A stretch of DNA of 58,408 nt from Elysia marginata (Eukaryota; Mollusca; Gastropoda; Plakobranchidae), in NCBI GenBank assembly GCA_019649035.1, contig BMAT01000211.1:378518-436925 (forward strand), in the 5' to 3' direction. Under the pieces are notes generated by a model. It saw only the letters and a list, made by a program, of their open reading frames with translations. It made no database searches and had not been told where the DNA came from. Positions 41,901 through 54,600 of the stretch are shown here, piece after piece. The translations under genes and the position numbers were made by a program. The first letter of the stretch is position 1. Every line of letters starts with the position of its first letter.

Positions 41901-44900
41901 TTAAGGCAAGCTTGTCAAACCCTTGTATAAGATTTAATCCCCCACACCAACATTTAGTCTTCTGTTTTCACGCACAGGTTTTTTTTTTCAAACTTGATTA
42001 AATATGCATTAGCTATCAATTGGTGTTCATTCAGATGGCTCGTTATAACAACGTTTAAACGGAGCAGTATTTTACAAACAAGGCTTGACTCGTCTTTTTT
42101 TTTTCCAACGACGTCACACATAAATGGCAAACACAATGTGTTCCGTGAAATCACCGTTTTGCTTCTGTCTTCTTCCACAATCTATTGAACTACCATGCAG
42201 TGAACCAATAACTGTTACTGTACCAACTCAGACACACTATCATGGTACGAGGGACGTCCGAAAAGAAACAGGAAAAGGGGCATAACTTAAAAAGCTTAAA
42301 TGGGATAAATTTGAAACTCGCACTTATTTAATTTTAACTTCTCTACTTCACAACGTAATCCATATGGAGATTGATGCATTTTTTCCAGCGCATCAACAGC
42401 GGATAGATACCAACTCAAAGAAATCAAGGTCAAGATGTGCAAACCGATAGTTCAATTCATCGACGAGGTTACCTTCTGTCTCGAAAGCCATGCCTCCAAA
42501 TGACGCTTCAAGGCTCCAAACAAATGATTGTCAGAGGGTGCGAGGTCTGGGCTGTGGGTAAGATGAGGAAGAACTTCTCAACCTTAGCGCTGCAGCCATT
42601 GCTGTGTAAAAAGGTTTGCTGAATGAGGGGTCGCAGTATCGTGCTGAAGCACAATACTCCTTCTCAAGAGTCCAGGTCTTTTGCAACAAATTGCATCTCT
42701 GAGGCGTCAAGAGTGTTGTAGTATTGGGCAGCATTGATACACTGATCCTGTGGCAAAGTTTCTTGCGCATCCTCATCCTCCTGTCACACTTAATGAGCTT
42801 GGAATCAGTAGTGCTCAATAGTGCGTCCATCAATGGTGCTGAAACTGTGCACCGTGAAAGATAATTTATTGCACTAGTGTTTCCCGTTTACAGAATTAAA
42901 AAATATGGATTGGTTCAAGAGTTATGTCTTTATTCCTGTTTCTTTTCGGACGTCCCTCGTACATTGACGGCTTTAAACGCTAATAAATAAACGAAATTTA
43001 TTGTCTTTGAAAAAAAATTGGTATGGCATGCCTTTATAATATTCATTGACGCAAGATCAAAGAAGGGGAAAAGTAAACTATGAAATAAGTAAGAAGCGGT
43101 GACTAAAAATTGAAAGTAGAAGAAGAGGAATCAAAGATTCAAATTTTAATATGAAAAGGCACTGATCCCTAAAAAGGAAGATAAAACTACACAGTGAAGT
43201 TTTAATTTTTAAAATATAAAACAAAATGAAAGTAAAGGGGGAAAATTTGTCAAAAGTTCAAACAGAAAAAAAAACTTTCTGCTTGAAAACTTTGACCACT
43301 ATGTACTGACAGTTGGAATCTCTTGGTCTCTAGACTTGACATCTAGGAGGTAAGAAGACCAATGGGGAGGACGGGGGGAGAGAAAACAAAGGGCTCTCTA
43401 TGAGGAAATATCTATGATAATAATCCAATCTCCTTTAAAATGCATTAAGATCACAAACACGTGCATGTTCAACTACTACTCATCTCAAACCGACTTCTGA
43501 GAAGGAAGGAAGGAAGGGAAAAGGATGGAAGTTTTTTTATCGATAAATTATTTTGGCACAGCACAAAACACGCTTACCTTTCTCTGTAAAGGAAAAAAGA
43601 ACATAAAGAGCATAATGGTAATAATAAATTGGAGTGTGCAGTGACTTCAAACACAGAAAAATACAGATGAAGTAGTGTACATGTCATGTCTACGGTAAAA
43701 GAATAGGTACCGCACAACGAAACTAAGAAAACGTTTGCTAAGTAATTATTTTACAGCGTCTTGTCAATGCTCGTGTCAATACTTTGTTTTATAAAAATAT
43801 AAATGGATTCATTGAACATGCCTTCAGCAATTTTGCATATCTGCAACTTACAGCAGCCGTATCGTGCGATTTGATATTATGCAAAATGATAGCAACAACA
43901 TCACCCACTGAACATTAATTTTTTCTGTGTAATAAGTAAAACACGGCTTTCATTCAACAGTGATGACAAGTGAAGAACTGATAAATGTATTATGAAAAGG
44001 CTTAGAATTCAAGCATACTGAGGAAGGGTGGAAATTCAAGGACGAAGCCTTTTCTATCACGTGATCTCAAGAATTGGGCTTTTAAATGGGGGTTATCCCA
44101 AAAGCTGCAATTCTGTCTTTACAATGGCGCTCACTTCCCCTGGTTGGCATTCTTAACTCTTTATGGAAGATGAAAGAATATTCGCTAGAACTGTTAAATG
44201 TTAATTTCATAAAGATTTTGCCAGAAAGAATACTGTCAATTTTATTTCAAGTTTCTAGAGACATAAAATTAAGTGTTTCGTGTGCTAGCAAGTTGCCACA
44301 ACCATTATTTATATTCAAAGACATATTGAGCTACAAAACTCTAACTTGGTTGCATACGTGGATTTGAATACAGATTCAGTACAATAAATTAACTGTAGAT
44401 CAAATTTTATCATCCCAGTTTGAGAGTGATCTCGCTTTGCTAATGATTTTTTTGGTTAAAAAAATGAAGAAAAAAAATTAAGGTATTTGGAGTGGAAAAT
44501 TTAATTTTTGATTCTTTTCATGTGGCGAGATCATTTTTTGCCTTAAGAACGAATTTTAAAAAATTAACCAACAATAAGCGTGCTAGCTTATTTTGTGATA
44601 GGAGAAAAAAAAATTGATACTGCAATCCTGTCTTGACAATTGCGCAATATCTATAGTTGAAATAGTCTTTATTCCCAAAAGCTGCAATTCAGTCCTAACA
44701 AAGGCGCACTTTCCTTCCATCAACAATATCATTCTTTTTGGGAAATGAAAGCACATGGTACATCGCTATTTTTAAATTTTAAAACTAAGATGACTGTTGA
44801 TGCGATTTTGGGACAACCTATTAAACAACCCAATATGGGGGACGCAATTCCACCAACACGTGATAGAAAACTTTCACGTCCACTGACTTTAATCTCAGCA

Positions 44901-45241
44901 TCAAACAAGCAAGAATGATTGGAAAAAAAACAGACGGTGAGAAGAAAAACAGCACGATTATGTCCTTGCATTTGAAATACACCCAATTTCAAGAATACGA
45001 ATAAGGTAGCATATGTCAACAAATAATAAGTGAAAAACAATAATATGAAACAAAAATGTTTTAAATTGTCTAAAACCTGGGTGCATGTTTTTTAGGTAAG
45101 CTCAATTAATTTGACGAAGTTAAAAAATCTTACACTCAATACGATAAGATCACAATAGCGCCATTAAAAATGTTACGAGAGAAAAGAACGATGGTTAAGT
45201 GGAGGGTAAGGAATCGATTGACAGTTTTGGAGAGCAAAAGC

Positions 45242-45273
<32 letters not shown>

Positions 45274-45994
45274 ATGAGAGACAGAGAGAGAGAGATAGAG
45301 AATGAGAGAGATAGAGAGAGAGAGGGAGAGAGAGAGAAAGAGCGCTAGGCAGAGAAAGGAGAAGCTTGTAAGAGACAAAGGCGAGGAAGAGGGAGGTTAA
45401 GAAGGAAAAAGCGAGATGAAATTAATGAAGCGAAAGAAATTCTCGTTTGAAGAATTATTAATTTATCAATTATCAAAATATGAGCGTAAACACTCTGATG
45501 AAGAACTAAAAATGGGTTTACTTGTCATGGTTTCACTTTTCCTGTTGTTCATTCTCAGCCTGCATAGACCTAGTTTGTAAGTTGAAAGGATATTAAGTTT
45601 GCAGACGATACAGACTCCTCTTTTTGCGCCACTGAAGGTTTCTCCTAACATTCTTTGCACATTAAACATCTAAAGGTGTTTTAGCTGGAGTTTGTACCAC
45701 ATTTACCTCACAAAATCTACTCCATCCTGAGAATTCATGCTTAACTCATTCTAGTTTTGCGATTTAGATGGCCCAGCCCCCTCCCCCCTAAAAAAACCAC
45801 CTCGCGACGCTGAAATTTATAAAAAAAAATTGTCTCTTCTTTTATTTCAATTTCTTTAACCTACAGAATGTTGTTTTCCTATCTTTATTGTCTTGGCTAT
45901 CTTTCTTGTTGTGTGTCTTCGCCGTCCTCCTCTTCTTGTTGTTGCCCTTCTTTTTCATATTCTCACTCATATTCCGCACTTCTTTGTCTCTCTG

Positions 45995-46029
<35 letters not shown>

Positions 46030-49000
46030 ATCTCTCTCGCTCGCTCTATCTATCTCTCTCTCTCATACTTATCTCAAATTTCAGAACAAAACCGCATAAA
46101 AAATTGTGTGTGTAAGCAGTAGAAACTTTTCGGTAAGGCCTAAATGCGGCGACATAAGCGAATATACAGTGAGTCTATTTATATACCACATCTTAATCCT
46201 CTCCCTTACTTCTATCGTTCCAATCAATTAATTCTTTGCCCCCCTCTCCCTCACTGTCATACCTTTCTGTGCCATGGAGGAGCGCGGTTCGAATCTGTGG
46301 ATGAGCGCATCGGCTTGGGCCAGAGTGTAGTTTGGGTAAAGAATTTCGTTCAGACGAGGGTCACGCTGCTGTTTGTTGAGAAAGTCGCAAAACTGCTCCT
46401 TGGTTAGGTATGGCTTTTTCTTGGCTCCCCTACGGAAAACAAAACACAGACATAGGTGTCAAAATACACATAAAAATGTGCAGAAAGAGAGGCATATACA
46501 GAGAGAGAGACGAGGAGAAAGTAAAGGTTTTATAAAGTATTATTTGAAGCGTATCAATCTCAATAATCATTAGAAAGAAAACCCGGTTTTAAAAAAGACA
46601 GATTTTAGATCAATGAAAGACAATGAAAAAGAAAGACAGAGAGACAGAGCCTCAGACGGTGATGTAGGAATCAACCTCCACAAACTTTGCGTCAAGCTCG
46701 CCAATTTTCTGCTAACACCAAACAAACACAACGCAGATTTTTAACTCTCTTGAGATTAAAACTACGAGTTGTAGGGTTTATGCCTTTAAAAGTGTCTTTA
46801 CTAAGTCTAATGAAACTCCAGTGCAGTCATTTTAAAAGTCAAAAAGAATTTCTGAAAACTAGGACTGGGAGGTGTGAGAGGGTCAGACAAAGCTGCGGTG
46901 CATTGACTTCTCGTTGGGCTGGAATATTTTTTAGATGCCAGAAACGGGTGTTTCAATAGTCATGTTACACAGGACACACTACAAGGCAAATATTATTTGA
47001 CCCTGAAGAAAAGGTCTCATCATGTAAAACACTTTAGAGATCGGCATTGTCTCTCGGACCAATTCATACGCCTGAACTTTTTACAAGGTGTAAAAGGAAG
47101 ATACAACAATGAAAAAAACCTTGGCTGATATCATTGCTTTCACACTACACATAACGTAGCTTTCATCGTTTTTGACGTCTCCTCACAAAATAAAAACAAA
47201 ATATGCGCTGAGCTGTATCTCCTCAATTCTTAATGAGTTTAACATTTCTCCTGACGCATATGAATGTAAACAAATTTGTAACCTTGCACCGTAAAAAAAG
47301 AACTAGAAACTTGAAAGTGATGATCGATTAATCATGATACTACACGTAAACAAGAAACCCCCTCGCGTTTTGGCACTTGATCAAAGATTCCGCTACCACC
47401 ATGATTCACAAAGTGCACCTTGGCTGGTAGTGTTTTTCTCATCATTGGACAATATTAATCTGGTATTACTTTGAAAAGCGACAAGTGCACAAGCCGTGTT
47501 TCGCCGCGTAAAGAAAAGGAAAAAGAACATTCAAAATAGATAATAGTCAAAGCGCCAATTTAGAAAAAAGGGATCAATGTATTTTCTGTTTACAAGATTA
47601 ACGTTAGAGAGTCAAGAAGAAAACGTGCCAAGTCCATTCCACGCGGAAAAGAATTATGTTTTTCGGCAATGATTATTCCGTATCTCAATTATTCCTTTCA
47701 TATTGTTCATGCACATTAACACATTTATTTGCACAGAACAGTTTTTTTCCAACAATATCAATGACAGTTAGCAAGATCGCTTCTTTGACCCGACAGAGAC
47801 AGACAAACACAGACTAACAAGGAGAGTGACAGCAAATCGCAGACTCGTAAATAGAGAGATTTGATGAGAAGAAAGATGATACTAAAACAAAGTAAGACTG
47901 ATACTCACAACTCGTCAAAAATTTTGTCCACTTCTGAGCGGCCCACTAGATGTCTGTAGAAGCTGAAGAAATTGTCGAAGGTGAATTTGTTTGCCGCTAA
48001 GGCCTCCGTCTGCAGGAAAAAGAAAAAGACACCCCTCAGATTGGTCATATAGATATAAAGTGGATGCGCAGATCAGTTTTCTTTTATTTGGCATGGTATG
48101 CTGTTGCTGATAGTTGTGGTGACAATTACGGGGTTGGAGGTGTTGATGGGGTACATGATGAGGATGGTCATGATGATAGAAACGATGCTGAAGAGAAAAA
48201 GAACAGTAGTAAGAAGCTGATGATGGTGGTGGTGGTGGTGGTGAAGTCTTCGCCGGCGATTGTCAAGTAAAACTTTTCATACGAATGCAATTGATGATGA
48301 TGAAAATACCATGGTGCGCAGAGAGGGAGATTATCATCAAAAGGTCTATGACAGCAGCCATTATAAAAGGTCACAATGGATATTGCAGTGATCTTCATTA
48401 TAATAGCGATGAACAAGTACATTATGGTGATGTTCATGGCAGCAAAAATGATAACAAGCACAGCGAAATGAACCAGGCGTGAAAAAGACGAGAAAATTAT
48501 TCATGAAAATGATAGGTTTGTCGACATCCTATTAAATCTACATTTTGAACTAGGATGGCAGAAATAACATAGTTTTATTATATAACTAAGTATAAATATA
48601 ATTTAATAAAGATAATCGATAGTAGTTACTGCTGGGTGAGAGATAGGGAAATTATGCAGAGCAATAGAGAGAAAGTTGGCGAGAGTTAGGGGGTGTAAGG
48701 AGGGGTAGCAACAAAATAGACATACCAATGGATACATACAGACTGGACACAATCAGAGAGACAAAAAAGGTTAATGGTAGTGGATAGATAAACACAAACA
48801 CAGTCGAGACAGAAAAACGAGCAACAAACGTAGAGAACAAAAAGGTTGAACAGATTTAATAAATTTAAACACAGAGAGACAGGCAGACAGATACTAGAAA
48901 AAACTATGACAGGATAAATAAAAAACAAATAAAAAAGAGTAGGCATAATAAGTAACGTTTGTAAAAACATATAATGAGAGATTACTGCGAGAACGACACA

Positions 49001-51373
49001 TAGAGAGATAGAGTGTGAGTGACAGTAAGAGACCGACACACAGAGAGATAGTGTGTGAGTGACACAAAGAGAACGACACATATAGAGAGTGTGTGAGTGA
49101 CACAAAGAGAACGACACATAGAGAGAAAGAGTGTGAGTAACACTAACAGAACTAAACATAGAGAGATAGAATGTGAGTGACACTAAGAGAACGACACACA
49201 CAGAGATAGCGTGTGAGTAGCACAAAGAGAACGGCACATAGAGAGAAAGCGTGTGAGTGGCACAAAGAGTGGCACAAAGAGAACGACAAATAGAGAGATA
49301 GTGTGTGAGTGGCACAAAGAGAATGACACATAGATAGATAGTGTGTGAGTGGCACAAAGAGATCGACACATAGATAGATAGCGTGTGAGTGGCACAAAGA
49401 GAACGGCACATAGAGAGATAGCGTGTGAGTGGCACAAATAGAATGACACATAGAGAGATAGAATGTGAGTGGCACAAAGAGAACGATACATAGAGAGATA
49501 GCGTGTGAGTGGCACAAAGAGAGACATAAAGAGAACGACACATAGAGAGATAGTCTGTGAGTACCTTTAAGAGAACGAGACATAGAGAGATAGCGTGTGA
49601 GTGGCACAAAGAGTGACACAAAGAGAAATATACATAGAGAGATAGAATGTGAGTGACACTAAGAGAACAAGACATGGAGAGATAGCGTGTGAGTGGCACA
49701 AAGAGATCGACACATAGAGAGATAGTTTGTGAGTAACTTTTAGAGAACGAGACATAGAGAGAGAGTGTGTGAGTGACTCAAAGAGAACGACACATAGAGA
49801 GATAGTCTGTGAGGTATTCAAAGAGAACGACATATTCACAACCAGACAAAGATAGGCAGAAACAGGAACAGAAACAGACAGGAATACAAACGGACCGATG
49901 ACTCACCCTGCCTGCGTGGAAGCCCATGGAATCCAGAGCCTTTTCTACTTTCTTGCGGTCATCTCTGTTAGTGGCCAGATTTTTTACAATACTGGACATC
50001 AGAAAACAGGCACATTTAGGTACAGAAGGGGAAGGTGAAGTGGGGAGAAAGCGAGAGATTAAAATCTTGATGGTGGTTAACGATTTAAGGTACGGTAAGC
50101 ACTAACATATCGCTTCAGTTTTCAGGTAGCTTTTAGTTTTTTACACCTCTACGTCTAGTCAGGTTTGCGATTGGGTCTTAAAAGCAAGCAGCTCAAGCCT
50201 ATTCTAACAAAATTAAATGAAAGTAGACAAGGGCGAAAAACTCACTTGGCATGTTAGGCTAGTCGTTTTCTGTTTTTGCACCCAATTGTTTTTTTTTCAA
50301 AGCAGTATATCTTCATAAATATCAGTTTGGTTCTCTCTCAAATCCATTATTCAGACCTGAATAGTAATTCCTACTAACATATGAAGCCGGTTCTTCAGTC
50401 ATGTATAGATTTCTACTAACTTGTCAAGCCGGTCCCTCAGTCATGTATACTTTTCTACTAAGATATCAAGGTTCTTCAGGCCTGTAAACTTTTCTACTAA
50501 CATATCAAGCCAGTTCTTCAGTCCAGTATACTTTTCTACTAACATATCAAGTCTGCTCTTCAGTCCTGTAAACTTTTCTACTAACATTTCAGGCTGGTTC
50601 TTCGGTCCTGTATAGTTTTTTACAAGCAGATCATGTCGGTCCTTCAGACATATAAAACATCTCGGAGTAATTGTGCCCTACACCTGTTTACTTCGTCCCT
50701 CAAACAAAAACACTAACAGCTGCAGATCCAATATTTAGCCTAAATGTTACGTCAAGTAACTTCAAAGTAAAAAAGTTTTTGGGGGATAATAACCGTTTCA
50801 ATACAAGATTTCTATTTTTTTGTTGAAGAAGTAAAACGAATTCTAAAGGAAGAAGAAAAACCTAAAACAGAAAAGCAAAATTCATAGACTTTAGGGAGAT
50901 AACCGTAGACTCTGAAAAGGAAGTTATTAAACAAATTTATTTAATCTATTAAAAGAAAAATAATACGGAATTTAAATGCAAAAAAATATATAAAGTTGAG
51001 TTGGAATGAAGGCTGGAAACAAGAAGGGAGAAAGTAAGCGAAATTCGAGATCTACAACGCATGGTTAGCTTAAATTTTCCTACTACAATTTCATCTTAGG
51101 CCTCTTCATGTTAACTTTTAGAACATAGATAACAAGCAAATAACACAGTCTCAGAGATTTTCCATAATTTGTGTGTTGATGTGAGTTTGTATACCCCCCT
51201 TACTCCTCCCAGTCGTTGCGCACAAGGGGAAAAATAAAATAAAAAACAAGATATGAGAAAAACATTTGCAAAGCCACTACTTTTTTTTTTACAAGAATTA
51301 GGCTTCACAATTAAATCGTTTTTATATGAACCTTAAACTATTAGTATTTTAAATTATAATAATAATGATATCA

Positions 51374-51418
<45 letters not shown>

Positions 51419-51555
51419 TAGCAGTAGCAGTAGTAGTAGGAGGAGGAGGAGGAGTAGTAGCAGTGGTGGTAGTAGTAGTGGTGGTAATGGTGGTGGTGGT
51501 ATTAGTGGTGGTAGTAGTGGTAGTAGTGCTAGTAGTGATAGTAGTGGTAGTAGTG

Positions 51556-51652
<97 letters not shown>

Positions 51653-54600
51653 CAGCAGCGGTAGTAGTAGTAGTAGCTGTAAAAGTGGCGGTAGCAGTAG
51701 AAGTAGTAGTAGTAGTAGTAGTTGTAGTAGTAGTAGTAGTAATAGTAGTAGTAGTAGTAGAAGTTGTAGTAGTAGAATCATTATTATCATTACCATTATT
51801 TTTTGTTTGTTCCTGGGCTTCTGTAGCAAATACCATTTGCAGCGCATGAAAATTTCAACAGGCACTTAAACAGGGGAAAAAAGGCGAAGTGATGGGACGT
51901 ATATAATGCTGCGCTGAAAGGCCACCGCTCTATAAAATAATATTTGATGTACGTGGGGTACGTCATATTGTTGATGTAGTAGATGTGATCTCACGGTAAA
52001 GGGTAAATGTTTAATTTTGCATAAAAGGAGATTAAAAACGATAACGCCTTATATTCATACCAACAAAATGGGTGTAGGTGAGCTTCAGAGGAGGGAGGGA
52101 GAGGGACATGGAGAGACAGACAGAGAGAGAGAGACGCAGAGAGACAGAGATTTATGAGAAAGGCAGAGACACAGAGAAAGAAGGAATAAAAAAGGGATGG
52201 TAGAGAGGAGAAAGGTAATGACAAAATAATCGTAGAATCCCTTAGGTGTTAAGAAAAGACACAAACGAGAATGTTGGAGAAGGGAGGACGAGAGAACGTT
52301 GAGAAAAGACAAAATTAAGCAAACGGGATTTATTAAAAATAGAAATATATTAGAGAGACAAAATTATAATCACAGATCAAGGCAGACAGACACACAAACA
52401 AAACATGAATATACAGAGACAAAAGACGAGGATTTTTTTTTCTTGACAATGCCTTTTCAATTCGTTTTGGGAATAACCTCTTCGTTTCTATAAAAAAAAT
52501 CTATCACTAAGACCGGCTATAATCATAGAGAGGATTTAAAGCAAGAGCAGTGCATGCTATTTTCTGTTGGTGACATTTCCAGTGGGGATTTGCGTGTTTG
52601 CTCAGACTCTGAGCTAACCTTTACCGGCAGTCAGTGTCGATGCGCGAAATCGACAGATGTGCTCCTGGAGAGACCCACCGTACCGATCATAAAATAATTG
52701 TTTTTAATAGCATAGGTTATTCGCAGCGTGGGGAGCATTTGCAAAAAAAATCGATTCTATTTCTCTCTAATCGTTGTGTTTGCTCAACAAAAGTAAGTTG
52801 AAATGTTCGAAAGAAATAAAAATACATGTAACTTGCGGTGAGCAAAAAAAAAAAGAGAGAGAGAGAGAGAGAGAAGAAACCGCGAACAAACACGATCAGT
52901 AGTGATTTAAAAAGTAAATGCAAGGCTTTAAAAATTGTAAAGACTAACAAAATTGTGGGATCTTGCGAAGCATAAAGCCATTGATATAATTATAAATCTG
53001 AGGGTACCGAATGATGAAACTTAAAACGACAACCATTTAGGCTTGTATATAAAAAATATTTGGGGTCAAATCTTTATACGGTAACGTTTGTTAAAACTAA
53101 TATGGGCGCTATGACAATTATCATGATCCTGGTATTTTGTAACTCTTTACAGCACAGAGACTCATGATACGGAATGGCGAGCAGTCTCTCATCTAGTTCC
53201 ACTACAACTTGAAAAGGATCAGACAAAGAATACCTTACACAAAACAAAAACACTTATTAATGTATTTTTAGAACCTAAGCTAGGTGCACGAGTATATACC
53301 AACAATTAATCTAAAAAAAAAGAAATAAAAATGATCTACCGTCACTGAAAAAGAGAAATGAGATCTAAAAGAAGTCATTGAAAAGTTTGCCGGCGCAAAG
53401 AAAACGACATTTGGTGCACTGAGATGACGAAATAGGTAAATTTTTGTTGGCTAGCGATCGATGAAAAATAGGACCTGAAACTTAAGGTTATTACGACGTC
53501 TTTTACTACACTCTTTACATTAGTCTTTGGCATTTAAGTTAAGTTTAGAATAGTCAAAAATGGCTGTTACTGATCTAAAAATGTATGTTTGCGCTACTAT
53601 TGCCCAATCTTCTTGCAGCGATGTGTGTAATAAAGATTAATAATCAGTTAGTAGATAAATTAGTGCTGCAAAATTAGCCAACACTTGCAAACTAGTTTAA
53701 GAACTTTCTTTGAATTTGAACTGTTCACGTCAGCTGCTTTTCAATATAAAGAAGATTTATGACAACTTAACTTTGATTCTTAGAATGGTCCCACTTATTG
53801 TGTGACAATTACAGGGGTGAAAGGGTTGTTAAATTTGGTATTTCGGCAGGAGAGTAATGTTCGCTATTTCCCCCTATTAAACTGATTGTCGGAATAATAG
53901 AAAAAACCTCACCAAAATATATATCCCATGTCTACGCAAGTGGACTATAGATAAAGATCAAACACATTGTAAAATTGTAGCCTATTGATCAAGTTCTACG
54001 CAAAATAGTGTGTATACTGTATATTATTTGTCAGATTTCTTGTCAAAGTATACCAAATTTCCCAGTTATTTTAGAATGTTCCAAAATCGACTACAAAATC
54101 ATGCCAAACACGCAAACACATACGCACCTTACATATTATATAGATCTTTAGCTACAGAGAAAATGGAACAACAATCTGGTATGTAAAACTAACACAACCA
54201 AAGCTACATTGTTTTTGCAGGGTTTTGTTCTCATTTTGAGACATATATTCTAAAACTTCAATTATTATCATTATTTAAATTGAATATAAAAAATATCGTT
54301 AAGTCTTCCACCACCGAAGGCAGTGTCAAGACTTTACATATTTCTTCCAGCAGGCCAATGCACACCAGAGCAAATTCAACTCATATTTCAGAGTATTAGA
54401 GTACTGCTGCCTGTTAGGCGCTCAAATTCTATTATTAAAAAAATTTCAAGCGCTGCTTATAGCCATTTTACAGGTGGATGGACGGAGGAAAGAGCAGATA
54501 AACTGCTTTCCTAAGATAATTACAACAGGCTTCGTGGTTGGCAATCGAATCCTTAACTGCCGGATCACGAGCCCGACTAGCTAACCACTGAGCCATGCTG

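Larger units (their letters stand above)
39980..46262 (-). other. Intron e-f, 6.3 kb, with the 6-nt microexon inside
   Basis: Contains the mariner remnant, the foldback-like element, and GA and CT tracts. The 6-nt candidate at 43578-43583 splits it. Confidence 0.8.

Noticed and set aside
48686-49699. 337-codon minus-strand ORF, the longest in the window
   Set aside because: It is a translation of the 40-bp minisatellite, with overlapping long frames in all three minus frames, and it sits in a PLCB intron with no start context or domain.
39525-50650. CRISPR-like regularly spaced repeats
   Set aside because: The arrays are contiguous tandem repeats without unique spacers, in a eukaryotic gene.
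51354-51865. 128 to 160-codon ORFs on both strands with Thr, Leu or Val runs
   Set aside because: These are translations of the trinucleotide array in different frames.
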